Position numbers and translations under genes: made by a program
Notes under the pieces: generated by a model
The model's database searches: none
The model's input: only the letters and a program-made list of their open reading frames with translations
What the model was told of the DNA's origin: nothing
In this document: positions 55,056-64,000 of the stretch, piece after piece
Position numbering within the stretch: the first letter of the stretch is position 1
How the letters are laid out: every line of letters begins with the position of its first letter
From: Acidobacteriia bacterium UBA6623
GTDB taxonomy: Bacteria > Acidobacteriota > Terriglobia > Bryobacterales > UBA6623
DNA: 64,000 bases
Direction: 5' to 3'
Assembly (NCBI GenBank): GCA_002433055.1
Contig: DJHJ01000040.1
Coordinates: 75,822-139,821, forward strand

Positions 55056-56258
55056 ATGAATAGATGCTACTACACCTCATCCAGCATGGTTTTTGCCATA
55101 GTGTGTTGCACTCTAGTAGCACACTTAATAAGTGGATGCACCTCGAAACAGCAACCCAAAAAAGCCGTTGCACAGCAATTACGAGCTGAACTACTGGCCA
55201 AGGACCCTACTCAATTTGCAGCACCAATGGATTTACTGCAAGTGTCAGCCACACATAGCACTGTTTACCGTGGCAAAAAAAATATATCGGAGTTCAACCT
55301 TCACTCGTACCTTATTCACTTCGAGGGTCAATTCTGGGCGATGTGGTCATCCAGCAAAATCAAAGAAGAAGACCCCGACCAGAGGCTACTCTACGCAGTG
55401 AGCGACGATGGACACTCATGGAGCCCGGCACGCAACCTAGCGAATGATCCCGATGGACCGAATGGTCCCGGGCGGTGGATAGCACGAGGTTTTTTGGTGA
55501 ATGACGGCACACTACAGGCCCTCGGAGCCTATATAGAAAGTGCCGACTATGGCAACCATGGACAAGGAGTAGTCTGGAAGAATTTGCGACTCATGCGCTT
55601 TGTTTGGGATGAAGAGGAATGGGTTGAGAAGGACGTCTTCGCCGATAACTGTATGAGTAATTTTCCACCCACACGCTTGGGGACACTTTGGGGCATGGCT
55701 TGTCGTGATGATGCCGTGAACGTCTCGATGGCATTGTCAAACAACATCCAAAATCCTTCGTGGTCCTTCAGATCGCTGGCAGCAGATTCACCCTTCGACA
55801 GGATGGAGGAACCTACCTGGTACTCCACGGATGACGGTTTCGTACATATGATTATCAGAGACAATAACTCCTCTCGGCGCCTAATTCGGATTTTGAGCAA
55901 AGATGGAGGAGTTACTTGGAATACGCCTGTCTTGACAAACTACCCTGATGCAACCAGCAAAAACTTCACCGGTCGATTCTCAAATGGTACGTACTTCTTG
56001 ATCAACAATTCAAATCCAAAACACCGCTACCCTCTGACAATCGCATTCAGTCACGATGGTTGGACCTTTTCCAATCCAGTTGCAATTCGCAAGGACGCCC
56101 CACCGATGCGCCGCAAGTCGCCTGGAAGAGAAAGCATAGGGAGGAACGGATTTCAATATCCACATGCTATAGAGCACACAGGCTCTTTGTGGGTCGTCTA
56201 CTCCACAAACAAAGAGGATATTGAAATTTCGGAATTCAAGATCGCAGATTTATTCTAA
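55056..56258 (+). CDS. sialidase-like propeller lipoprotein
   Basis: The 400-residue protein begins with a lipoprotein signal (VFAIVCCTLVAHLISGC, lipobox LISGC with Cys at residue 28). The rest is a beta-propeller with Asp-box/BNR-like repeats such as YAVSDDGHSWSPA, LSKDGGVTWNTPV and AFSHDGWTFSNPV. It resembles exo-alpha-sialidase or glycosidase superfamily members; the sialidase FRIP and catalytic Arg triad cannot be confirmed, so a glycan-binding or hydrolysing role is only an inference. GAGG lies 10 bp before the ATG. Confidence 0.75.
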   Translation: MNRCYYTSSSMVFAIVCCTLVAHLISGCTSKQQPKKAVAQQLRAELLAKDPTQFAAPMDLLQVSATHSTVYRGKKNISEFNLHSYLIHFEGQFWAMWSSSKIKEEDPDQRLLYAVSDDGHSWSPARNLANDPDGPNGPGRWIARGFLVNDGTLQALGAYIESADYGNHGQGVVWKNLRLMRFVWDEEEWVEKDVFADNCMSNFPPTRLGTLWGMACRDDAVNVSMALSNNIQNPSWSFRSLAADSPFDRMEEPTWYSTDDGFVHMIIRDNNSSRRLIRILSKDGGVTWNTPVLTNYPDATSKNFTGRFSNGTYFLINNSNPKHRYPLTIAFSHDGWTFSNPVAIRKDAPPMRRKSPGRESIGRNGFQYPHAIEHTGSLWVVYSTNKEDIEISEFKIADLF

Positions 56259-56288
56259 ACCTGTGAGCAAATACGCAAAGCCGAAAAT

Positions 56289-57893
56289 CTAGTGATCAGT
56301 AGCTTTTTCCGCACCAAGGCCAGTATTCGCACGAACGCTAAGTTCCGTATATTTTTCTTCTGCTAATGGTTCGCTCGAAAAAACAGAACCAAAATAAGCT
56401 GCAAGAAATCCGAGTGGAATACTGACTATGCCCGGATTTTTGAGTGGGAAGATAGCGGGGGCCTGAATCATTCGACGGGCGGAGTCAACAACCTCAGGGC
56501 CGTCTACTCCCATAAAGCTAGGACTAACAAAAATAAGCCCTATGGAACAAAATAGACCAGTAGCTAACCCACACACTGCACCACGTGTAGTGAACTTACG
56601 CCAGTAAAGAGAAAATATCAACACTGGTAAATTCGCCGATGCAGCTACAGCAAAAGCCAAACCTACTAGAAATGCCACATTGGCTGTTGGGCCTAGGACT
56701 ATGGCAACCGCAATCGACACAGCACCAACGATCAAAGCAGTCCAGCGAGCCACACGCACCTCTTCACCCGGTGGACGCGCGTTTCCATGGTGGATCACAT
56801 TGGTATAGAAGTCATGCGCGAATGAGGTTGAGGCGCTGATAGTTAATCCCGCGACAACGGCAAGAATCGTAGCAAATGCCACAGCAGAAATAAAGGCAAA
56901 GAAAAAATCACCGGCAAGTGCTTCAGCCAGCAAAGGGGCACTCATATTGATACCCCCATTTGACGAAATTGCATCGCGGCCAACAATCGTAGCCGCCCCA
57001 AAACCCAAAAAAGTGGTCATCATATAGAACGCACCGATCAACAACATCGCCCAAAAGACACTCATTCGAGCAGTCTTGGCATCTGGCACCGTATAAAACC
57101 GGATTAGTATGTGGGGAAGTCCAGCTGTACCGAAGATCAATGCCATGCCTAGTGAAATCAGATCTAGAGCCCCGTAGGGAGGCTTGTAGTAGAGTCCGGG
57201 CGTTAAGAAATTCTGTGTGATCATTTCACCGTCAACGTGGTAACTGACTTGAGATGTTGCCGCAAAGAATCCTTCTAAATCAAAACCAAAATGAGCCAAG
57301 ACCAAAAAACTCAACAGAAATGTACCACTCATAAGCAGAACAGCTTTGATAATCTGCACCCACGTCGTCGCCAACATACCACCAAAAACTACGTAGACAA
57401 TCATCAAAGCACCAACTACAGTCACTGCACCAGAAAAACTAATCCCAGCATCAGTGAGTAGTAAGCTCACCAAAGCACCCGCTCCTACCATCTGGGCAAT
57501 CATGTAAAACGTCGAGACCGTCAATGTACTCAAAGCTGCCCAAGCCCTTACGGGACGTGCGCGAAGACGGTAGGCAAGAACGTCCGCCATGGTGTATTTT
57601 CCGGTATTGCGAAGCGGCTCCGCGATGATGAAAAGGACTGTGAGATAAGCGACTAAAAACCCCACTGAGTACATGAAACCGTCATATCCATAGAAAGCTA
57701 TCAGTCCAGCAATGCCTAAGAATGAGGCTGCACTCATGTAGTCACCAGAAATTGCGAGACCATTTTGCCAGCCCGTGATACGTCGACCCGCAGCAAAATA
57801 GGCACTTTCACCTGAAGATTTATGGGCGGCCCAGTAGGTAATACCGAGGGTAGCGGCAATAAAAGCCAAAAACATTATCAACGGAAGAGACAT
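56289..57893 (-). CDS. actP: sodium:solute symporter, cation/acetate (ActP) type
   Basis: This is an inner-membrane SSS-family transporter of 534 residues with about 13 helices. The family signature GDYMSAASFLGIAGLIAFYGYDGFMY is near residue 50, and GTAGLPHILIRFYTVPDAKTARMS with GLTISASTSFAHDFYTNV matches the acetate permease group. It takes up short carboxylates (acetate, perhaps pyruvate or propionate) with Na+. It directly follows the DUF485 gene on the same strand, the usual actP partner (yjcH). Confidence 0.93.
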   Translation of the reverse strand: MSLPLIMFLAFIAATLGITYWAAHKSSGESAYFAAGRRITGWQNGLAISGDYMSAASFLGIAGLIAFYGYDGFMYSVGFLVAYLTVLFIIAEPLRNTGKYTMADVLAYRLRARPVRAWAALSTLTVSTFYMIAQMVGAGALVSLLLTDAGISFSGAVTVVGALMIVYVVFGGMLATTWVQIIKAVLLMSGTFLLSFLVLAHFGFDLEGFFAATSQVSYHVDGEMITQNFLTPGLYYKPPYGALDLISLGMALIFGTAGLPHILIRFYTVPDAKTARMSVFWAMLLIGAFYMMTTFLGFGAATIVGRDAISSNGGINMSAPLLAEALAGDFFFAFISAVAFATILAVVAGLTISASTSFAHDFYTNVIHHGNARPPGEEVRVARWTALIVGAVSIAVAIVLGPTANVAFLVGLAFAVAASANLPVLIFSLYWRKFTTRGAVCGLATGLFCSIGLIFVSPSFMGVDGPEVVDSARRMIQAPAIFPLKNPGIVSIPLGFLAAYFGSVFSSEPLAEEKYTELSVRANTGLGAEKATDH

Positions 57894-57894
57894 C

Positions 57895-58236
57895 TCACTC
57901 CCCTTCTCCGTCTTCTATGTTCTCTTCTGTTTCCGCTGTATCAGCCAAAATTTTTGCTGATGTCTCATCAAAACGCTCGGCTCGAATCGTGTAGAAATAT
58001 GCCAACACCCATGCCATCAGAAACTGTGAAAATGCAAAGAGATACGCCCAATTAATGACACCCCACACCTCGCGGGACATCACCTCAGGCCAGTAACCTA
58101 CTAGAACCGGTAAAGCAAAATAAAAAATAACGAAAAAAATCGTAGAGGCCACTATAAAGCGAGTTTTCTGAGCGATCATACCCTGGTAGGTAGAAGAGTT
58201 GTAGATGCGTTCCCAGCGATTCATATTGAAGTTCAC
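57895..58236 (-). CDS. DUF485 membrane protein (YjcH-type)
   Basis: This is a 113-residue DUF485 protein. Two hydrophobic helices (IVASTIFFVIFYFALPVLVGYWPEV and VINWAYLFAFSQFLMAWVLAYFYTIRA) are followed by an acidic C-terminal tail rich in Glu/Thr. YjcH-type proteins are encoded immediately before actP and are thought to assist or regulate the symporter. The gene ends 1 bp before the start of the actP gene, so translation is probably coupled. Confidence 0.92.
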   Translation of the reverse strand: MNFNMNRWERIYNSSTYQGMIAQKTRFIVASTIFFVIFYFALPVLVGYWPEVMSREVWGVINWAYLFAFSQFLMAWVLAYFYTIRAERFDETSAKILADTAETEENIEDGEGE

Positions 58237-58477
58237 AAGCTAGCACACAAACAACAGCCAATCTAGCACTGGCTGTCGTCACTGGTCTCGTATTTCGACA
58301 AACCGATGCAGATTGTCCTCATTATTGTAATCAGTCGTAGCACCAAAATGATCCTCTCTAATTGCATTGCATCGCTCAAGTCAACCTTGATCGCTACAAT
58401 ATTCGTTAGCGGAAACAACTCTTTCGAACCAGTAACATAACAGATGCCCAGCGACCAAAGAGAAGATTCCTCAACAT

Positions 58478-58564
58478 GCGAACGTGGCGGAATAGGCAGA
58501 CGCGCTAGATTTAGGTTCTAGTTCCCGAGAGGGAGTGGGGGTTCGACTCCCCCCGTTCGCACCA
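58478..58564 (+). tRNA. tRNA-Leu (anticodon UAG), CCA encoded
   Basis: The acceptor stem GCGAACG (58478-58484) pairs with CGTTCGC (58554-58560), with discriminator A and encoded CCA at 58562-58564. The anticodon stem is CTAGA/TCTAG around loop TTTAGGT, giving anticodon TAG (58512-58514), which reads CTA and CTN leucine codons. The long variable arm (class II) is 58522-58536. The T arm is GGGGGTTCGACTCCCCC. Confidence 0.97.
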
Positions 58565-58640
58565 AAAACAGCATAACTACACAGTCCGCAAGAACTTCAC
58601 AACATTTATTTAGTGGTAAAATGGGTTCGTATTTGAGCTG

Positions 58641-59120
58641 ATGATGTCGCGACAGCACAAACTAACTGAACGATTGCAAGCAGTTGCTTTGGTTCTGTTT
58701 TTGCTGACAGGCAGCTTGCAGTTGATAGCACACGACACCAAAGAGAACAACTGCCCAATACATCTGGAGGCTTGTTCGTGTAAAAAGGCATGCCAGCGTA
58801 GAGCCTGGGCAGAGAAAAAGGCTCTAGAGGCAGGGAAATCGAGCTGTCATCAACCGATAGAAGAACGGCATTTCCCAACCTTTCAGTCAAAAGCCAAAGA
58901 TAGTAAACCGACTGAGCAATCGCCTGTCAGGGTCTCCATTCGATCGAAGTGTATTGACTCCAACATGCTCGACTTTGCACTTCCTGTGGGAGATCAATAC
59001 ATGGTGTCGAGAACAACAAAATTATCCCCCTCAACGAGCTGTGCACAAGTCGTATCGTCATACACTGTAAAAACAAGATTTCGGGCCTTGCCAGTACTAC
59101 TCCCTCCACCTCACGTTTAG
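58641..59120 (+). CDS. secreted Cys/His-rich hypothetical protein
   Basis: I do not recognise a family with confidence. The 159-residue protein has an N-terminal signal or anchor (LQAVALVLFLLTGSLQLIAH) followed by a Cys/His cluster (CPIHLEACSCKKAC and SSCHQPIEERHF). A second pair of cysteines lies further on. The C-terminus ends in Pro-rich LLPPPHV. The layout resembles small periplasmic metal-binding proteins that accompany metal-uptake TonB receptors (such as DUF2946 types), but that is an inference. It lies 110 bp upstream of the TonB-dependent receptor on the same strand. Confidence 0.55.
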   Translation: MMSRQHKLTERLQAVALVLFLLTGSLQLIAHDTKENNCPIHLEACSCKKACQRRAWAEKKALEAGKSSCHQPIEERHFPTFQSKAKDSKPTEQSPVRVSIRSKCIDSNMLDFALPVGDQYMVSRTTKLSPSTSCAQVVSSYTVKTRFRALPVLLPPPHV

Positions 59121-59198
59121 TGTAGAAAGACACCTTCACTGGAAAGATTACGCGAGCTTATTGGCACAACGTGTCAAGGCGTGATTATTTCTTTTTGA

Positions 59199-59210
59199 CC
59201 CTAGCTAGGG
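59199..59210. repeat. 12-bp perfect palindrome before the TonB receptor
   Basis: CCCTAGCTAGGG is a perfect palindrome 40 bp upstream of ATG 59251. It could be a binding site for a dimeric regulator or the foot of an mRNA hairpin. No promoter consensus overlaps it clearly. Confidence 0.4.
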
Positions 59211-59250
59211 CCGAGTTTCAAGTTTTCTGTTGGAAGCAGTAGTTGTTTTT

Positions 59251-62226
59251 ATGATTCACATTAGTAGCTATATTTATTATTCTCTGGCTATCCTTGTAGT
59301 TTCAACTCTAGCTCCTTTGGGTATTGCACAGAACATTAAAGGAAGTGTTTCTGGTACTATTTTTGACCCTCAAAAAGCCATAGTCACAACCGCCATAATC
59401 ACAATTCTTCATACCGAAACCAGGGAGCAACTCAGTACAACATCGAATGACGCTGGTTTTTATCGTCAACCGGCTCTTGATCCAGGCATTTACTCACTCA
59501 CAGTATCTGCCGGTGGGTTCAATACTTTCAAAAGTGAGGCTTTCGAATTGGGTCTCGGAGACTCACTCCAATTTGATGTCAACATGACACTTGCAACATT
59601 CTCTGAAACGATCAAAGTCAGCTCGTTAGCACCGCGAGTACTGCAATTGGATGATACGAAACGCTCTCGCAACTTTAACGCTCGGGAAATGAATGATCTA
59701 CCAAATGCAAGCAATAGTTTTGCTGGTCGAAATTTTTATACGCAAGCCTTAACGACACCGGGTGTTAGCTACTCACCTTTAGCACACAGACCGTTTGCCG
59801 TAAACGGGCAACGCCCAAGAAATAACAACTATATGATCGACTCAGTGCAAGTGAATGATCCCAGTTCAGGATTTATAGCAGGTCGAGGTAAAACAGAACA
59901 GATTATCAGTCAAGAAGCTGTTCAAGGTATGGAAGTAATCACTCACAATTTTAAAGCAGAATACGGACGTAATTCCGGATCTATTATAAGTATCGTCAGC
60001 AAACGCGGATCGAACCAGTTCCACGGCAGCGTTTATAGTTACCATCTCAATTCTGCACTGCGCTCTAGGAATTTTTTCGAAAACGAAAAGTCAAAGGGTC
60101 GTACAACTTTGACGGGTTTCACTGCTAGTGGTCCGATCAAACCCGACAAAGCCTTCTTTTTTGGAAACTATGAAAGCAATTGGACACGTGGTGATGCAGT
60201 ACGCAACTTCAAATCATTGACTACAGAACAACGTGCACAAGCAGTGTCTGCAGTCAAACCATTGGTGGATCTGTACCCTGAGTCACCATCTGGTTCACGA
60301 ATCTTTGCACAAGGAGTACCAGCACCATCGACACAAAATACCTACATGGTTAAAACTGACATCGCATTGACCACAAATCAAAACCTGATGATTCGAAACA
60401 ATCTCACATCCAACGATAGTGATCTGAAAAATCTTGGGGGCTTCGTTGGGCACCATATACTCAGTAATCGACAGACTCAAAGCATCACTGCCCATCACAA
60501 CTACACTGCGACACCAAACCTAGTCAATGAATATCGTGCTGGGTACATGCGCTTTGTTCAGTTCGACGATATGATTGAACCTCTAGCAATTGGTGATCCA
60601 ACCATCCATGGTGAAATCGGCTTTATGGTCGTGCCCGGTCTAAGTCCAGCTGGAACAATCAGTTTCATGGGTAAAGACATCGCAGTGAATGTTTATTCAA
60701 TGAGTAACGACACCTCTTGGAATCGTGGCAACCATAGTTTTAAGTTCGGCACATCGATTCGGCAGAACCGCATCGATGGTGGCACCGTAAACAATCGCTT
60801 CGCAGGTACGGTTTTTTTTCCAAACGTCAACTCTTTCCTAGCTGGACAGCCACTCAGCTACACACGAAATATAGGAAACCCGCACATCGGCCTTCGTCGT
60901 AACGAATGGGACGTATACCTCCAGGATGACTGGCGCATTGCCCCAACCCTGACACTGAATCTTGGGGTGCGCTATGAATTATTCACCTCGCCTACTGAGA
61001 TGTATGATCGTATCCCGCTCGAAGCAAAATTTCCAACTGACAAAAACAACTTCGCACCACGGTTTGGCCTAGCCTGGAATACCGCGAAAAAAACAGTTGT
61101 TCGAGCCGGCTGGGGTCTTTTCTACAACGCTCTTGAGATGGATTTTGTGGGTTTAACAAGATTTAACCCGCCAAATGTTGTCACCTTGAGTGCATTTCGT
61201 CCGCAACTGCCTAACTTGCTCGCAAATGCGAGAGAAGCAACACCGAGTGGGGTCACCATTCCTAACCAAGATACTGCAACACCCTATGCTCAACACTACA
61301 ACCTTACAATCGAACAAGAGCTATGGAGCCCTCAAACCACCGTCACTGCAGCTTATGTCGGAACCATAGGATCAAAGATTGCCCGGGTTCGACTTCCAAA
61401 CGGAGGAGAAAATATTTCTCAGGGTTCGCGTCCAAATCCGTCAATAGGTGTTATAAACCGCCTCGAAACCTCAGGGTCGTCCAACTATCATGCATTCCAA
61501 CTAGGCATGAATCAACGCTTATCAAATTTTGTTTTTAAGGCTGCCTACACATGGTCAAAATTCATCGATGATGTCTCAGAATTGCCTACCGAAAACACAC
61601 GCCTCGCTCGCGAAATCTTGCCACTGGAGGAAACCAACCTTAAGCTCGATCGTGGTCGTTCCGACTTCGACCTCCCTCATACACTGACCTTCAGTTACCT
61701 ATGGCAACTGCCCTCAATAAACGATCACTCATTCTGGAAAGGTTGGTCTATATCTGGTGTCACAACCCTACAATCAGGGCGTCCTTATTCACTCTATACT
61801 GGTACGGACAACCGCACGGGAACCGATAACAACCGTATATTCGAAATTGCAGAAACACTAACTCGCAACAAGAGCAACGCACATGCGATTAAAGTAGTCG
61901 GAGGATTGCCAACGGCCCTTCAAATTGAGCCAGCCACAGGGCTACTTGGAACAATTGGCCGTAATACAGAGAGTCGTGACGGATTTTACACCTGGAATGT
62001 TGGCCTATCTAAAGAATTCACAGTTTCCGAAGTAGTGAAAATACAACTTCGTGGCGAAATTTTTAATTCCCTAAATACAACCAACTTTGACGAGATTGAC
62101 AATGTTCTCGGTGTCACACGCGCACGTGATAGTGGACAGCCCACTGGCTTTAATCCGAATTTCGGTCGTTACACCGAAGCTTTCCCAGCACGCAATATCC
62201 AACTTGCACTTCGGGTTGTATTCTAG
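59251..62226 (+). CDS. TonB-dependent receptor with carboxypeptidase-regulatory domain
   Basis: This is an outer-membrane receptor of 991 residues. A signal peptide (SLAILVVSTLAPLGIAQ) is followed by a carboxypeptidase regulatory-like domain (about 30-115, GSVSGTIFDPQKA), a plug domain (AVNGQRPRNNNYMIDSVQVNDP, YGRNSGSIISIVSKRGSNQFHG) and a 22-strand barrel that ends in the aromatic terminal LRVVF. The type is common in Acidobacteriota and related phyla, where paralogues number in the tens. It imports an unknown large or scarce substrate with TonB energy. I start at ATG 59251 (MIHISSYIYY); the TTG at 59230 adds seven residues. The propeller gene follows after 28 bp, so the two are co-transcribed. 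Confidence 0.9.
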   Translation: MIHISSYIYYSLAILVVSTLAPLGIAQNIKGSVSGTIFDPQKAIVTTAIITILHTETREQLSTTSNDAGFYRQPALDPGIYSLTVSAGGFNTFKSEAFELGLGDSLQFDVNMTLATFSETIKVSSLAPRVLQLDDTKRSRNFNAREMNDLPNASNSFAGRNFYTQALTTPGVSYSPLAHRPFAVNGQRPRNNNYMIDSVQVNDPSSGFIAGRGKTEQIISQEAVQGMEVITHNFKAEYGRNSGSIISIVSKRGSNQFHGSVYSYHLNSALRSRNFFENEKSKGRTTLTGFTASGPIKPDKAFFFGNYESNWTRGDAVRNFKSLTTEQRAQAVSAVKPLVDLYPESPSGSRIFAQGVPAPSTQNTYMVKTDIALTTNQNLMIRNNLTSNDSDLKNLGGFVGHHILSNRQTQSITAHHNYTATPNLVNEYRAGYMRFVQFDDMIEPLAIGDPTIHGEIGFMVVPGLSPAGTISFMGKDIAVNVYSMSNDTSWNRGNHSFKFGTSIRQNRIDGGTVNNRFAGTVFFPNVNSFLAGQPLSYTRNIGNPHIGLRRNEWDVYLQDDWRIAPTLTLNLGVRYELFTSPTEMYDRIPLEAKFPTDKNNFAPRFGLAWNTAKKTVVRAGWGLFYNALEMDFVGLTRFNPPNVVTLSAFRPQLPNLLANAREATPSGVTIPNQDTATPYAQHYNLTIEQELWSPQTTVTAAYVGTIGSKIARVRLPNGGENISQGSRPNPSIGVINRLETSGSSNYHAFQLGMNQRLSNFVFKAAYTWSKFIDDVSELPTENTRLAREILPLEETNLKLDRGRSDFDLPHTLTFSYLWQLPSINDHSFWKGWSISGVTTLQSGRPYSLYTGTDNRTGTDNNRIFEIAETLTRNKSNAHAIKVVGGLPTALQIEPATGLLGTIGRNTESRDGFYTWNVGLSKEFTVSEVVKIQLRGEIFNSLNTTNFDEIDNVLGVTRARDSGQPTGFNPNFGRYTEAFPARNIQLALRVVF

Positions 62227-62254
62227 ATTGGAAGAGGAGAATTTAGAGGAGATA

Positions 62255-63535
62255 ATGAAAAAGGTGTTTTCGTTTCTAATCGGAATTGGATTTTACATAT
62301 CTCTCTTTACATGGTCGGGACTCAGTATAGAACCGATGCCCGTAAGCTACCGCTTTGAGCCAAAACCCAGCAGACCATTAGCAACATATGGGACGCCATC
62401 GCGTGACCCCAAAATCTCGGTACGGGCATCTGGAGCGCTGTATCTTCTAGCTGTGAGTGGCAACCATGGTAATTCCCAACTGGGCCTTGCAATCTCACAT
62501 GACGGTGGAGACTCTTTTGCTCCACCAACACTGATCAGCCGGAAGGGTAGTCGAATCAGTTCTCATGGTGAAAACAGCCCAACATTTTCCTTCGGGAACG
62601 GAATAGAAGCCTATGCATTGTGGGAAGAGCGAACCGGTGAGGGGTTAGGAACCGAGCTCCTTTTTTCTAAATCACCAGCTTTTGGTCATAGATGGCTACC
62701 ACCCATCCGTGTTACCGATAAAGCAACACCTTCTACCAATGCATTCTCATCAATGACGGTTTCTCCCAGGGGACATATTTATGTGGTATGGCTAGACGGA
62801 AGAGACCGCGACCAAGGACCTCCAGGAACGTCCTCTGTCTACCTTGCAAAATCAACAGATGGAGGAAAATCATTCGAGAAAAATACTGCGGTGGTCCATG
62901 GTGTATGCCCCTGTTGTCGTCCAACTGTGCTAGCAGACAGGAAAGGCCTAGTCCACGTGTCCTGGAGACATGTCTATCCTGGCAACATACGAGATATGGC
63001 AGTAGCAACTTCGCAAGATGCTGGAAAAACATTTGGAAGCCCTGTCCGCGTTGCCTTTGACAACTGGAAAATCAACGGTTGCCCTCATGCTGGAGCGAGT
63101 ATGGTTCGCAGAGGTAACCGCTTATGGATCAGTTGGTATTCCGACGGAGATGGGAGCAATCCTGGTGTACGGGTATCGTATTCAGATGACAGTGGATACA
63201 ACTTCAGCGATCCGATTCTCGTATCCCGAGAGATTCTTGACGCTAACCACCCTTCATTCGCCCTCGCAGATGACGGACGCATCCTTATTGCTTTCCAAGG
63301 ACGCGATCCAGTGGCGAAGGGTGGATGGAGCCCTACTAGCCCTTATATCGTTGAGATAAATGATTCTGGACAGATCTCGCAACCAATATTAGTCCCGGGT
63401 CATCAGAAGTCGGTCTCCTATCCCGTCGTGGTCGGTGGAAGTTTGGGTCGCTTGGCGGTAGCATGGAGTGAAAAAGATACTAAGGGCCAACCCCAAATAT
63501 GGCTAGCAAGAGGACGTCGGGATGCTCAAAAATAA
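62255..63535 (+). CDS. secreted sialidase-like propeller with CPCC and CPH motifs
   Basis: The 426-residue protein has an N-terminal signal (VFSFLIGIGFYISLFTW) and a BNR-type beta-propeller with Asp-box repeats (SHDGGDSF, STDGGKSFEK, SQDAGKTF, SDDSGYNF). Unusually it carries CPCC at residues 218-221 and CPH at 276-278, a set not expected in sialidases and suggestive of metal binding or a redox site. A strong ribosome site (AGAGGAGAT) precedes ATG 62255. The long frame from 62087 overlaps the receptor gene and is not used. It follows the TonB-dependent receptor, so a role in the same uptake process is likely. Confidence 0.8.
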   Translation: MKKVFSFLIGIGFYISLFTWSGLSIEPMPVSYRFEPKPSRPLATYGTPSRDPKISVRASGALYLLAVSGNHGNSQLGLAISHDGGDSFAPPTLISRKGSRISSHGENSPTFSFGNGIEAYALWEERTGEGLGTELLFSKSPAFGHRWLPPIRVTDKATPSTNAFSSMTVSPRGHIYVVWLDGRDRDQGPPGTSSVYLAKSTDGGKSFEKNTAVVHGVCPCCRPTVLADRKGLVHVSWRHVYPGNIRDMAVATSQDAGKTFGSPVRVAFDNWKINGCPHAGASMVRRGNRLWISWYSDGDGSNPGVRVSYSDDSGYNFSDPILVSREILDANHPSFALADDGRILIAFQGRDPVAKGGWSPTSPYIVEINDSGQISQPILVPGHQKSVSYPVVVGGSLGRLAVAWSEKDTKGQPQIWLARGRRDAQK

Positions 63536-63590
63536 TAACTAAAGAGCTGAACTTAACCAGTCACTCAGTCGATTCATTCCTGGTAGATCG

Positions 63591-64000
63591 TCATAGAACG
63601 CCACGCCGGCCATCACTACCGGCGAATCGAGGATCGTCTAAGTGGCGATCATCCTTATGGAAAACTCGCCAGCTGTCGTATACGAGCTCACCCACATAGT
63701 AGGCATCGCGATTTAAACTGTGCTCATCAGGTAGTTCTTTTTCATTAGCAGGATGTTTGAGCTCAGGAAATAGAATAAAATCTAGGTACGTAAAAGCATG
63801 AAAGTTGCTGCCTTCAAAAGCAATTTGAGAAACCACATCAGGGCAGCGACGGCGCATGACAAGTGCAACTTCTTCAGCAGTGGGGTCATCAGATAAACCC
63901 GCACTCATCTTTCCTATCTGGTCCAGCTCTTCCAACACTACTTGCCGTCCCGACTCTTTCCAGCTATGCAGACGAGCTAGAAAACGTCGCAAATGAAAAA
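63591..64000 (-). CDS. C-terminal part of an unrecognised protein (truncated by window edge)
   Basis: The frame is open to the window edge, so the 5' end lies beyond position 64000; the TTG at 63992 is not a convincing start. The visible 136 residues end at TGA 63591-63593. I recognise no family. Composition is normal and acidic/basic balanced, with RRFLARLHSWKESGRQVV near the visible start and DDRHLDDPRFAGSDGRRGV at the end. It is convergent with the propeller gene, with 55 bp between. Confidence 0.65.
   Translation of the reverse strand, partial: FHLRRFLARLHSWKESGRQVVLEELDQIGKMSAGLSDDPTAEEVALVMRRRCPDVVSQIAFEGSNFHAFTYLDFILFPELKHPANEKELPDEHSLNRDAYYVGELVYDSWRVFHKDDRHLDDPRFAGSDGRRGVL

Noticed and set aside
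62087..62254. Upstream extension of the propeller protein inside the receptor gene
   Set aside because: The overlap with the receptor's C-terminus is out of frame, and a strong ribosome site and signal peptide mark ATG 62255 as the start.
1..64000. CRISPR arrays, insertion sequences, prophage or attachment sites
   Set aside because: No short direct-repeat arrays, transposase, integrase or terminal inverted repeats were seen.

Overview
The window is a compact bacterial chromosome segment of moderate GC, with about 54 protein genes on both strands, one tRNA, and no phage, IS or CRISPR content. The gene set suggests a free-living, Gram-negative heterotroph, most likely an Acidobacteriota-type lineage. 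This rests on a roughly 1000-residue TonB-dependent receptor with an N-terminal carboxypeptidase-regulatory domain, Tat-exported Gfo/Idh/MocA and TIM-barrel sugar enzymes, sialidase-like propellers, and a Pgi that resembles the C-terminal half of Tal-Pgi fusions. The phylum is an inference; no 16S gene is present.

Layout. 0.4-1.9 kb: PLP synthase (pdxS-pdxT). 2.0-4.4 kb: topoisomerase I (topA), interrupted by an in-frame TGA. 5.1-8.7 kb: a RidA protein, then a CcsA/HemX-like protein, hemA and hemC. 8.7-12.4 kb: a 2-hydroxyacid dehydrogenase, a secreted SUMF1-domain protein, a peroxiredoxin whose peroxidatic residue is an in-frame TGA (probable selenocysteine), and an AI-2E-family membrane protein. 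12.6-17.2 kb: a DegP/HtrA protease and two glycosyltransferases. 17.3-20.8 kb: a six-gene bacterial microcompartment (BMC) operon. 21-24.2 kb: small housekeeping and hypothetical genes. 24.4-27.4 kb: pyrR-pyrB-pyrC. 27.8-33.9 kb: gltB-gltD behind a structured leader. 34.1-36.5 kb: tandemly duplicated oxidoreductase genes. 36.6-43.1 kb: folD, an aldo/keto reductase, a MerR regulator, surE, a YbaK-domain protein and an EF-G paralogue. 43.2-50.0 kb: two Pgi-like proteins, thioredoxin, oligopeptidase B and a previously uncounted 44-residue membrane peptide. 50.1-58.2 kb: an FAD monooxygenase/HemN-like radical SAM pair, sugar and acid metabolism genes and an acetate-type symporter. 58.5-64.0 kb: tRNA-Leu(UAG), a Cys-rich secreted protein, the TonB-dependent receptor and a propeller with a CPCC motif, possibly a metal-uptake cassette.

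The two strongest special features are these. (1) The BMC operon has a class II aldolase with a C-terminal helical tail that looks like an encapsulation peptide, one hexameric shell protein, three pentameric shell proteins and a methylmalonate-semialdehyde-dehydrogenase-type aldehyde dehydrogenase. Together they suggest a shell in which a sugar phosphate is cleaved to an aldehyde that is then oxidised, probably to an acyl-CoA. (2) The peroxiredoxin has TGA exactly at the PxxxTxxC cysteine, followed by a well-formed hairpin at the right distance for a bacterial SECIS element. TGA is a normal stop elsewhere in the window (gltB, gltD, hemA), so this is not a global code change.
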